In this document: in pieces, positions 53,399 to 61,709 of the stretch | Position numbering within the stretch: the first letter of the stretch is position 1 | How the letters are laid out: each line of letters starts with the position of its first letter | Assembly: GCA_934167495.1 (NCBI GenBank) | Contig: CAKPKP010000004.1 | Span: 1 to 64,000, forward strand | Origin: an uncultured Clostridia bacterium | GTDB lineage: Bacteria; Bacillota; Clostridia; TANB77; CAG-508 | Length of the DNA: 64,000 nucleotides | Reading direction: 5' to 3' | Made by a program: the position numbers and the translations under genes | Notes under the pieces: model-generated | Databases searched by the model: none | Seen by the model: the letters and a program-made list of their open reading frames with translations, nothing else | Told to the model about the DNA's origin: nothing

Positions 53399-54133
53399 AT
53401 GGAAGAATTAGATATTACACAAAACGCATATATTCACTCTATTGAGTCCTTTGGAACTGTTGATGGTCCTGGAATTAGATTTGTAATATTTATGCAAGGC
53501 TGTGTTTTAAAATGTAAATATTGTCATAATAGAGACACTTGGAGTTTAAAAGGTGGTTCTATTATGAATGTAGATGATTTAATATCTGAAATATTAAGAT
53601 ATAAATCTTATATGGATTATTCAGGTGGCGGAGTTACTGTTTCAGGAGGCGAACCTTTAATTCAGGCTAAATTTTTAATAACTCTTTTTTCTAAGTTACA
53701 TTCTCTTGGAATTCATACAACACTTGATACGTCTGGTAGTTTACCTTTAACTGATGATATAAAAGAATTATTAAAACATACTGATTTAGTACTTCTAGAT
53801 ATTAAACACATTGATAACGAAAAATGTATAGACCTTACTTCTAAACCAAATATAAATAATCTTAACTTTGCTAGATATCTAAGTGAAAATAATATTTCTG
53901 TTTGGATTAGACAAGTTCTAGTTCCTGGAATTACAGACGATTATAATGATTTATTAAAACTAAAAGAATTTTTATCAACATTAAAAAACATAAAGAAAAT
54001 TGAATTCTTGCCTTATCATAATATGGGAATGTTTAAATGGAAACAATTAAATCAACCTTACCCTTTAGAAGGTGTAAGAGAAGCAAATTCAGATGATGTA
54101 AAAAGAGCAAAAGAAATTCTTGGATTAGAATAA
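53399..54133 (+). CDS. pflA: Pyruvate formate-lyase activating enzyme
   Basis: The 244-residue radical-SAM activase installs the glycyl radical on PflB. The cluster motif is GCVLKCKYCHNRDTW (C-x3-C-x2-C, about 33-40), preceded by SFGTVDGPGIRFVIFMQ, followed by GGGVTVSGGEPLIQ and HTTLDTSG. Length and order fit the family. It follows pflB by 85 bases in the usual pairing. RBS GGAGG before ATG. Confidence 0.96.
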   Translation: MEELDITQNAYIHSIESFGTVDGPGIRFVIFMQGCVLKCKYCHNRDTWSLKGGSIMNVDDLISEILRYKSYMDYSGGGVTVSGGEPLIQAKFLITLFSKLHSLGIHTTLDTSGSLPLTDDIKELLKHTDLVLLDIKHIDNEKCIDLTSKPNINNLNFARYLSENNISVWIRQVLVPGITDDYNDLLKLKEFLSTLKNIKKIEFLPYHNMGMFKWKQLNQPYPLEGVREANSDDVKRAKEILGLE

Positions 54134-54218
54134 TTTTTCTCATTATATAGTTTTCCCACAATAAATGTTACAACAAATTATTAAATTATGCATATAAATA
54201 TTTTATAGGAGGTATTAT

Positions 54219-55211
54219 ATGAAAAATTATAAATTAGCTATTGTTGGTGCTACTGGGCTTGTAGGAAGAACAGCTTTAAAAGTATTAGACGAATTTAATC
54301 TACCTATTTCAGAATATGTATTTTTTGCATCTAAAAATTCAGCTGGAACTACTTTATATTTTAAAAACAAAGAATATACTGTTTATGAACTAAAAGACGA
54401 TTCTTTTGACCAAGGATTTGACTTTGCGATATTTTCAGCAGGAGCTGATACTGCTAAACACTTTGCTCCTATTGCTGCTTCTAAAGGTTGTATAGTAGTA
54501 GATAATAGTAGTGCTTTTAGAATGGATAATAATGTTCCACTTGTTGTTCCTGAAGTAAATCCAAAAGAAATATTTAAAAACAATGGTATAATAGCCAACC
54601 CTAATTGTTCTACAATTCAAGCTGTTGTTGCTTTAAAACCATTAGATGATAAATATGGAATAAAAAGAGTGGTTTATTCAACTTACCAAGCTGTATCAGG
54701 AGCTGGTCAAAAAGGAATTAAAGATTTTGAAAATGGTATTAAAGGAGAAGCTCCACAAAAATTCCCTTACCCTATTTTCAACAATTGTATTCCTCAAATT
54801 GATGTATTTTTAGATAACGGATATACAAAAGAAGAAATGAAGATGATTAATGAAACTAGAAAAATCTTATCTAAACCAGATTTAAAAGTAACAGCTACAA
54901 CTGTAAGAGTTCCTGTTATTAACTCACACAGTGAATCAATAAATGTAGAATTTGAGAAAAACTTTAATTTACAAGATTTAATTAATACATTAAAAAGATC
55001 TGATGGAATTATTGTTAAAGATGATATAAAATCTGAAATCTACCCTCTTGCTCTTGATGCTACTGGAAATAATGAAGTTTTCATTGGTAGAATTCGTAGA
55101 GATGATAGTGTTCCTTACGGAATTAATATGTGGGTTGTTGCAGATAATATCAGAAAAGGAGCAGCTACAAATGCTGTTCAAATAGTAAAAAAATTAATAG
55201 AAGGAAAATAA
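54219..55211 (+). CDS. asd: Aspartate-semialdehyde dehydrogenase
   Basis: The 330-residue NADP enzyme makes aspartate semialdehyde in the lysine, threonine, methionine and cell-wall precursor pathways. It has the Rossmann start LAIVGATGLVGRT, DNSSAFRMD, the catalytic Cys in NPNCSTIQ (about 128), and YSTYQAVSGAGQKG and a His-containing VINSHSESI region. The variant is the long Firmicutes type. RBS GGAGGT before ATG. It probably shares a transcript with the next gene. Confidence 0.96.
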   Translation: MKNYKLAIVGATGLVGRTALKVLDEFNLPISEYVFFASKNSAGTTLYFKNKEYTVYELKDDSFDQGFDFAIFSAGADTAKHFAPIAASKGCIVVDNSSAFRMDNNVPLVVPEVNPKEIFKNNGIIANPNCSTIQAVVALKPLDDKYGIKRVVYSTYQAVSGAGQKGIKDFENGIKGEAPQKFPYPIFNNCIPQIDVFLDNGYTKEEMKMINETRKILSKPDLKVTATTVRVPVINSHSESINVEFEKNFNLQDLINTLKRSDGIIVKDDIKSEIYPLALDATGNNEVFIGRIRRDDSVPYGINMWVVADNIRKGAATNAVQIVKKLIEGK

Positions 55212-55217
55212 TAATAT

Positions 55218-56109
55218 ATGAGAAAATTAACTGTACCAGAAAAATATAATAATAAAAAATTAACAACATTTCTTTTAGATTCTTTTAGTAACTTAAATAT
55301 TAATACAATATTTAAAACTCTAAGAAAAAAAGATATTAGAGTTAATAATATTAAAATATCAGAAAATATAATAGTACATACAAATGACACTGTTACAGTT
55401 TTCATTCCAGATAATATATTATTTGGCGATTCTATAAATTTTAAAATAGTCTATGAGGATGAAAATATTTTAATAGTCAATAAACCTTCTGGTATATCTG
55501 TGACGGAAAATTCTAATTTAGAAATAACTTTAACAGATTTATTAAATGAAAAATACCCTGAAAATGACATTAAACCATGTCATAGACTAGATAGAAATAC
55601 TTCTGGATTAATTTTATTTGCCAAAAACGAAGTTTCTTTAAATATTTTAAATGATGCTTTTAAAAACAAGGAAATAGCCAAATACTATAAATGCTGGGTT
55701 TACGGATTATTTAGTAAAAAAAGCTCTACTCTTACAGCATATTTATTTAAAGATACTAAAAAATCTTTTGTGTATATATCAGATGCTCAAAAACCTGGAT
55801 ATCAACAAATAATAACATCATACAAAGTTTTATCTGAAAACAAACAAAATAACACTTCTATTTTAGAAATAAAATTAGAAACTCGGTAAAACTCATCAGA
55901 TAAGAGCTCATATGGCTCATATTGGCCATCCACTTATTGGAGATGGAAAATATGGAATAAATAAAGTAAATAAGCAGTTTAATTTAACATCACAAGCTCT
56001 TTGTGCTTACAAAATAAAATTTAACTTCAAAAAACAAAATGATTTATTTTATTTAAATAATAAAGAATTTGAAATTAATGATAATTTATATAATACAAAC
56101 AACTATTAA
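55218..56109 (+). CDS. RluA/RluD family pseudouridine synthase with CGG +1 frameshift
   Basis: Frame 0 opens at 55218 (AGAAGGA upstream) with an S4 domain (KKLTTFLLDSF, about 15-60), catalytic motif CHRLDRNTSGLILFAKN (about 120-135), and stops at 55889 as LETR. The frame-0 codon before that stop is CGG (55884-55886). Skipping the C gives ETGKTHQIRAHMAHIGHPLIG and DGKYG, the conserved family motif, and continues to 56109. The joined length (296) equals the intact paralogue at 50078-50971 (297). Residue Gly is conserved at the shift in the family, which suggests the slip decodes GGT as Gly. It starts six bases after asd. Confidence 0.88.
55884..55886 (+). other. In-frame CGG, proposed +1 frameshift site 5
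   Basis: Frame 0 GAA ACT CGG TAA; skipping C55884 gives GAA ACT GGT AAA ACT CAT CAG, the conserved TG[KR]THQIR motif. Confidence 0.8.
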
Positions 56110-56141
56110 TAAATTTTATGCAATTTAATCTTAATTAAAGT

Positions 56142-56168
56142 GGAATAAGTAAATAAATAACTTATTCC
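56142..56168 (+). terminator. Terminator after the interrupted rluD-like gene
   Basis: A 9-bp stem GGAATAAGT/ACTTATTCC with a short loop followed by CTATTTTTTTC. Confidence 0.75.
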
Positions 56169-56315
56169 CTATTTTTTTCACTACATATTATATTTTTTTG
56201 ACTTTATTCTTTAAACAAGTTTCAATTATTAATTTTTTGAATATTATAACTTATAATGCATAAGTAAAATACTTTTAGTAGATAATAGATTATATTGAAA
56301 GGAGAATAGAGAAAA

Positions 56316-57197
56316 GTGTTAAAATCATTTTGCGTAAAAACAAATAATGAAAATATAATTAATTATCTACTAGAAAAATTCCAAGATATAAAATTAAACA
56401 ATATCTTCATTTCAACTTGTAGCTTTAAAATCTATGATAACATCATTATACATTATTATGGAGAAAATATAGATTTATTTTTTGATGAACTATCTAAGGC
56501 AATTGCAGATTGCATTTTAACATTTTATGAAAATAATATAATCAAAAAAACATTATATTTAAATTATTTTTATTTTACTGATGATGAACAGGAAAAAATT
56601 TTAAAAAAAGTTCATAATTCTTTTTCAGAAAATATAGAAGATTCAGAAACTAAAAACCTTTTCCTAATATCTGCTATAAAATCATATATATTAGCTAATA
56701 AATATATGATTTTAGATGGTTTTGTTAATTTCAGGATATACAAATATTTGGAAGTTTTAGATTATATTATAGATAATTGCGTAAATGATTATTTAATAGA
56801 AAAGGAATATATTGAATTTGTTAATTTGCTAAAAATTTTTGTAAATTCTAGAATTCCAACAACTGATATAATACATTTAATATATACTAACTCTACTTCC
56901 ATATTGCTAGATAAAGATTTGAATATAATTAATACAGACTCAGATATTTTTAAAGCTAAATACTTATCTGATATAACATTTTCATCAAATGATTTTGCTT
57001 TAAATTCACTTTTAAATTTATTACCTAAAAAAATAGTTGTTCATATTATAGACTCTGAAGATGATTTTATTGAAAGTTTAAAATTGATTTTTGAAAAACG
57101 TATTGTAATCTGCGATGATTGTAATATTTGTAACGTATATAAGCAAATGAATAATAAAAGTAGTTTTATAAATAAATTCGTAAAAAAAGAACATTAA
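56316..57197 (+). CDS. ytxC: YtxC-like sporulation protein
   Basis: The 293-residue protein starts at GTG (GGAGA twelve bases upstream). The region EYIEFVNLLKIFVNSRIPTTDIIHLIY (about 165-192) and the helical segments before it match the YtxC family of putative sporulation proteins, whose genes are found across spore-forming Clostridia and Bacilli. The molecular role is unknown. It ends in a Cys-containing basic tail (CDDCNICNVYK). It lies convergent to gpr. Confidence 0.78.
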   Translation: MLKSFCVKTNNENIINYLLEKFQDIKLNNIFISTCSFKIYDNIIIHYYGENIDLFFDELSKAIADCILTFYENNIIKKTLYLNYFYFTDDEQEKILKKVHNSFSENIEDSETKNLFLISAIKSYILANKYMILDGFVNFRIYKYLEVLDYIIDNCVNDYLIEKEYIEFVNLLKIFVNSRIPTTDIIHLIYTNSTSILLDKDLNIINTDSDIFKAKYLSDITFSSNDFALNSLLNLLPKKIVVHIIDSEDDFIESLKLIFEKRIVICDDCNICNVYKQMNNKSSFINKFVKKEH

Positions 57198-57240
57198 TGA
57201 AGTGAACCCAAATTGTTAAAACAAAACTGGGTTCACTTCA
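57198..57240. terminator. Bidirectional terminator between ytxC and gpr
   Basis: A 13-bp perfect stem TGAAGTGAACCCA / TGGGTTCACTTCA between convergent genes, with a 17-base loop. Confidence 0.8.
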
Positions 57241-57279
57241 AAACATTCTATAGTGCTCTTTTTTCTAGTAACTAAAAAA

Positions 57280-58215
57280 CTATAAACTCATATTTATTCC
57301 TTCTGCAACTACTTTTGTCATATTTTCTATAAGTTCATCTATTTCTTTTGGTGTTACTATAAAATTATAGTTATTTGGCATCAACGCTTCTCTTATTAAT
57401 TCATATTTATCTTCTTCTTGTAATTTATTTAAATATTCGTTTGAATTTGCATCATCTTGTAACTTTTGAATTAATATATCTAAACTGTCAGCAGCAAGTG
57501 TTGCAGCTTCAACAACAGTAGGAATTCCTATTGCTATAACAGGCACTCCTAATGTATTTTCGGTTAATTCTTTTCTTGCATTATCAACTCCGGCACCAGG
57601 AATAATTCCAGTATCAGCTATTTGAATAGTACTACTTATTCTTTCTATACTCTTAGAAGCCAAACTATCTATTACAACTATTAACTTTGGTTTTGTATTT
57701 TGAACTATACCTTGCAATATCTCTTGAGTTTCCATTCCTGTAGTTCCAAGTACTCCTGGAGAAATTGCACTTATTCCTCTAGCATTTTCATCTATATACT
57801 GTGGTAAATATTTCTTTATATGTCTTGTTATTTCTATATTTTGTACCACTTTTGACCCCAAAGAATCTGGCGTTGAATATAAATTACCAAGACCCACTAC
57901 TAAAACTTCATCTTCTTTATTAACATGCTTATCTACTAAAGCAGTTAATTCTTCAGATATTGTTTTTGATATTTTTTCCATCTCTTCATCTGGTATGTTT
58001 CTAAGTTTTTTTACATCAATAGTTATATAATTACCTATTGGCTTTCCTATAGCCTGCGCCCCTTCTTCTGTAGTAACTTTTACTCTTGTTACTTTAATTT
58101 TATCTGAAATCTCGCTTTCTTCTGTTTCTATACCTGGAACTTCATCTTGTATTTTATTTGCTTTTTTGTAAATTTCTCTTCTTTCTACAGCTAAATCTGT
58201 TCTAAAATTATACAT
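57280..58215 (-). CDS. gpr: GPR germination endopeptidase
   Basis: The 311-residue aspartate-type protease degrades small acid-soluble spore proteins during germination. It begins YNFRTDLAVERREIYKK (conserved propeptide boundary), and has VLVVGLGNLYSTPDSLGSKVVQ, ISPGVLGTTGMETQEI, VVIDSLASKSIERI, DTGIIPGAGVDNARKEL. The acidic residues of the active site are in these loops. Length is slightly short but complete. Its SD (GGAGG) lies in one arm of a hairpin (58226-58253). Confidence 0.95.
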   Translation of the reverse strand: MYNFRTDLAVERREIYKKANKIQDEVPGIETEESEISDKIKVTRVKVTTEEGAQAIGKPIGNYITIDVKKLRNIPDEEMEKISKTISEELTALVDKHVNKEDEVLVVGLGNLYSTPDSLGSKVVQNIEITRHIKKYLPQYIDENARGISAISPGVLGTTGMETQEILQGIVQNTKPKLIVVIDSLASKSIERISSTIQIADTGIIPGAGVDNARKELTENTLGVPVIAIGIPTVVEAATLAADSLDILIQKLQDDANSNEYLNKLQEEDKYELIREALMPNNYNFIVTPKEIDELIENMTKVVAEGINMSL

Positions 58216-58225
58216 AATAAAAAAC

Positions 58226-58253
58226 CTCCATTTTTATTTTGTTAAAAATGGAG
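58226..58253 (-). promoter_or_regulatory. Leader hairpin of gpr that may also end yebC
   Basis: A 10-bp inverted repeat CTCCATTTTT / AAAAATGGAG with A/T runs. On the minus strand the second arm contains the Shine-Dalgarno of gpr. It may act as a yebC terminator and as a translational block for gpr. Confidence 0.55.
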
Positions 58254-58278
58254 ATTTTTTATTCATTTTAAATTTATA

Positions 58279-59004
58279 TTATTCTTCCCAATTGTGATAT
58301 ACGTTTGCAACATCATCTAATTCGTCTAATTGATCTAATAATATTTGCATTTTATTTCCAGCTGTTTCATCTAATGAAACATATGTATTTGGAACCATTT
58401 GTACTTCTGCTTCAATAAATGTTAAATTATTTTTTTCTAATTCTTCTCTTACTGCTGAGAAGTTTTCTGGAGCTGTTGTTATTTCATACACTTCATCTTC
58501 TGATGCAAAATCTTCTGCACCAGCTTCTATTGCTAGCATCATTAAATCATCTTCACTCATTGAAACACTACTTTTTTCAATTACAATTACACCTTTTTTC
58601 TCAAACATATATGATACACAACCTGTTGTTCCCAAATTTCCACCGAATTTATCAAAAATATGTCTTACATCAGCTGCTGTTCTATTTCTATTATTTGTTG
58701 TAGCATTAACTATTACAGCTACACCATTTATGCCATATCCTTCATATACTATTTCTTCATATGTTTCATCTGAACCTGCTCCTGAAGCTCTTTTTATAGC
58801 ACTATTAATACTGTCGTTAGGCATATTATTTGCTTTACATTTAGCTATAACGTCTTTTAATTTTGAATTTCCTGCTGGGTCTGGACCACCTTGTTTTACT
58901 GCAATTAATAATTCTCTTCCTAATTTTGTAAATATTTTTCCTCTAGCTGCATCAGCTTTTCCTTTTTTGGCTTGAATATTATGCCATTTGCTATGTCCTG
59001 ACAT
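58279..59004 (-). CDS. yebC: YebC/PmpR family DNA- or ribosome-associated regulator
   Basis: The 241-residue protein is a full-length YebC (TACO1) family member: SGHSKWHNIQAKKGKADAAR at the N-terminus, FTKLGRELLIAVKQGG, YEGYGINGVAVIVNATTNN, and the C-terminal domain MLAIEAGAEDF. Family members regulate transcription or help translate proline-rich proteins. RBS AGGAGG before ATG. Confidence 0.95.
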   Translation of the reverse strand: MSGHSKWHNIQAKKGKADAARGKIFTKLGRELLIAVKQGGPDPAGNSKLKDVIAKCKANNMPNDSINSAIKRASGAGSDETYEEIVYEGYGINGVAVIVNATTNNRNRTAADVRHIFDKFGGNLGTTGCVSYMFEKKGVIVIEKSSVSMSEDDLMMLAIEAGAEDFASEDEVYEITTAPENFSAVREELEKNNLTFIEAEVQMVPNTYVSLDETAGNKMQILLDQLDELDDVANVYHNWEE

Positions 59005-59165
59005 TTTTTGCTTCCTCCTTTTCTTTATACTAAGAGCTTTTCAGACTCTTTTTACACATATTTTTCTAAAAATTTCATTCTACATTGTAACACACTTTTT
59101 TTATTTTGTGTAGCCTTTTTCAATGATTTTTTAATTTTGTTACCATAATCTTAGCACACACTCAT

Positions 59166-60194
59166 TTAAATATCGTATCGTATTTTTAAGAATTCTGAAT
59201 TAGCTTTTATTTGTTCTTCTGTATGAACATCATCTACAAAAGCAAATTGTTTGAATCTTATTAAACTTCCTCCATATATTGTATTTGATGAAGTATTTAA
59301 GTAAGAAGCAAAATAAAACTTAGATGTACTGTTTTCTTGCTTAATACTATTTATTTTTTCGCCATTCATATAAAATGTAGCATTTGTGCCATCATATACG
59401 ATGGAATATACATAATAATTCTTTACATCATATTTTGTTGCATAATAATTATTAGCATTAGACACCATATTTATAACATAATTCTTTCCATTTGTTCCTG
59501 TTCCATACCTACCTATACCAATACCAAAACTATCACTTTTACTATTAGATACTGTAGAAATACAATAATTATTTTTATATATTTCATCAAATTTTGCGAT
59601 AAAGTATATTGTAAAATAAGAATTTTTTCCTAAATTATCTTCTGTATATGCATAACTTATATCATTTCCAGAAAAATAAATTGAGTCTTCATTTATTTTG
59701 GCATTTTGTGCTATTATTTTAGTCATTCCACTTCCAAAATTTTTTATTTCATTCTCTTTTAAAGCTTTATAATCAAAATAATAAGTCATGTTCTCTTTGT
59801 ACGGAATATTAATTTTGTCTAATATATTACCCTTATTTTCAAAAGTCACAGGAATTTTATAGCCATCTATTGTTTCAACTTGAATTTCTTTTTCTGATGT
59901 ATCAGTTATTTTAGAAACCCATATTTCATTTTCCAATTTTTCTTTTACAAAGTCTTTTAGTGGCACATCTATCTCATTTAATGTTTCTTTCATTTCTCCA
60001 TCTAATTTTATAACATTTATTTTATCATTATATTCTTCTATTTTATAATCTTTTTTTGCTTCATTAGCTTTATCTATTATTCCATTATTAATTATAGCAT
60101 TTATAGTAATACCTGCTAAAATTAAAAGTATTACTATAGTTATCACTAATGCAATAAGAGTTATTCCTTTTTCTTTTGTATTTACAGTTATCAT
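59166..60194 (-). CDS. Pilin-like protein with LamG-like domain
   Basis: The 342-residue protein has the prepilin-type leader (KEKG, then ITLIALVITIVILLILAGITI, without the Glu5 of classical pilins), a helical region, and a C-terminal laminin-G/concanavalin-type beta sandwich (about 160-340), with ISYAYTEDNLG, YFTIYFIAKF, YVYSIVYDGTNATFYMNGEKI, IRFKQFAFVDDV. LamG domains bind glycans. It follows the LCP gene by one base and is probably coupled to it, so it may display a glycan-binding domain at the cell surface. Confidence 0.75.
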   Translation of the reverse strand: MITVNTKEKGITLIALVITIVILLILAGITINAIINNGIIDKANEAKKDYKIEEYNDKINVIKLDGEMKETLNEIDVPLKDFVKEKLENEIWVSKITDTSEKEIQVETIDGYKIPVTFENKGNILDKINIPYKENMTYYFDYKALKENEIKNFGSGMTKIIAQNAKINEDSIYFSGNDISYAYTEDNLGKNSYFTIYFIAKFDEIYKNNYCISTVSNSKSDSFGIGIGRYGTGTNGKNYVINMVSNANNYYATKYDVKNYYVYSIVYDGTNATFYMNGEKINSIKQENSTSKFYFASYLNTSSNTIYGGSLIRFKQFAFVDDVHTEEQIKANSEFLKIRYDI

Positions 60195-60195
60195 T

Positions 60196-61686
60196 TTATT
60201 CCCCCATTACTTTATGGATTTGCTCTTCTGCTTCTTCTATTGATTCATTATCTGGAATCATAACATATAATTCTTGACTACCCATTGAGTATGTTGGATA
60301 GTATGCACCTGTACCTGTTAAAGAATTTGTTGTTATTTTCCATGATGACATACTACTTAATTGGTCTTGTACAAGTTTACTAACCTCATCTTGTGTAATA
60401 TTAGTTTGGAAACTTCCTTCCATTGAATTCAATATATTTATATATTTTGTTAAAATTGTATTACTACTTAATACTTTTTCAATAATTGCTTCTATAACTT
60501 GTTGTTGATTTTTTATTCTTTGATTATCTCCATCTACAAAAGAATATCTTTCTCTACTATATGCTAAAGCTTGTTGACCATTTAAATGAGTATTACCTTT
60601 TGTAAAAGTAAATGATGGATCCGTATTTGTACTGAAATTATATTCAGAATATACATCTACTCCTCCTATAATATCAACTAATTTTATTACAGTTGTAAAA
60701 TTTATTCTTACATAGTAATTAATATCTATGTCTAATAAATCCTCAACTGATGTTACTGTTTCACTTATTCCATATATACCTGAATGAGTTAGCTTGTCAT
60801 TAGCATCTTTACTATGAAGTGTTACATAATAGTCTCTTGGTATAGATGTTAATAATATTTCATGAGTTTTTGTATTAACAGTTGCTAGAATATTTGCATC
60901 ACTTCTTGCAACATTAGTAATACTTCCTGTTGTATCAATTCCACTAACATATACATTAAATATTCCATTTTCAATTGTATGTTCAGAATTTGTATTTTCT
61001 ATTACACTTTCTACTTTTACATCATGATTTACAATATATATTATTTTAGTATTTTCTTTAAATCCTTTTATTTCTTCTGAAAGCATTTCATATTGTGTTA
61101 ATGAAACAAATATTGTGTCTATTTCATCATCAATTAGTTTTGTTCCTAAGTCTGTTAAATTTTGTTCACTTTTTAATGTTACATTAACTTTATTTTCTAA
61201 ATCGTTTTTTACACTCTCTTCTATTTGAAATAAGTATACATCTGTTCCTTCAACATCTTCTATATTAGTATATGAACTATCCTTTTTAGAAACAATATAA
61301 TATTGCTCAGTTTCAGTAACTTGTTTAAATACATTTCCTAAAAAATTACTTGTTGCAAGTAAATAATTAGTTGCATAGACATACACAGCTGATATCAAAA
61401 TAGCTATTATTATACATATAATATTAATAACATATCCTTTTCTACTTTTTGCAATCCCTCTTATAATTAAATATGTAAAAAGGATTTCAGCAATTGTGAA
61501 TACTACTGTATATAAAGTTGGAAGCATGTCTATTTGTATAACTGCAATATAAAAAACTATAGTAATTAAAAAATATACAAAAGCTAAAATTTTAAATATT
61601 ATATTACCTTTCGGATTGTTCTTTTCATTTTTTGTACTTTTTTTATCTTTATTGTTTTCTTCTTTTTTTCTTCTCCCTTGGCTCAT
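60196..61686 (-). CDS. LytR-CpsA-Psr family glycopolymer transferase
   Basis: The 496-residue protein has three to four N-terminal membrane helices (about 25-130), a periplasmic region that resembles a small binding-protein fold, then an LCP domain: VSGIDTTGSITNVARSDANIL, LLTSIPRDYYVTLH, TVIKLVDIIGGVDV, LNGQQALAYSRERYSF and QRIKNQQQVIEAII. The Asp and Arg residues that hold the pyrophosphate are present. LCP enzymes attach lipid-linked glycopolymers to peptidoglycan. It lies between ugd and the pilin/LamG gene in one operon. Confidence 0.92.
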   Translation of the reverse strand: MSQGRRKKEENNKDKKSTKNEKNNPKGNIIFKILAFVYFLITIVFYIAVIQIDMLPTLYTVVFTIAEILFTYLIIRGIAKSRKGYVINIICIIIAILISAVYVYATNYLLATSNFLGNVFKQVTETEQYYIVSKKDSSYTNIEDVEGTDVYLFQIEESVKNDLENKVNVTLKSEQNLTDLGTKLIDDEIDTIFVSLTQYEMLSEEIKGFKENTKIIYIVNHDVKVESVIENTNSEHTIENGIFNVYVSGIDTTGSITNVARSDANILATVNTKTHEILLTSIPRDYYVTLHSKDANDKLTHSGIYGISETVTSVEDLLDIDINYYVRINFTTVIKLVDIIGGVDVYSEYNFSTNTDPSFTFTKGNTHLNGQQALAYSRERYSFVDGDNQRIKNQQQVIEAIIEKVLSSNTILTKYINILNSMEGSFQTNITQDEVSKLVQDQLSSMSSWKITTNSLTGTGAYYPTYSMGSQELYVMIPDNESIEEAEEQIHKVMGE

Positions 61687-61709
61687 TAGCTAACCTCCCT
61701 TAGTAAATT

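Noticed and set aside
2404..56109. The split genes are just sequencing or assembly errors
   Set aside because: Four unrelated breaks each have the same extra C before a Gly codon, making an in-frame CGG. Random indels would not share this. A systematic read error at CGG is unlikely because many out-of-frame CGG sites cause no break. It still needs checking on reads.
2404..56109. CGG simply reassigned to another amino acid
   Set aside because: A triplet reassignment would leave the frame unchanged, but the coding sequence clearly continues in +1.
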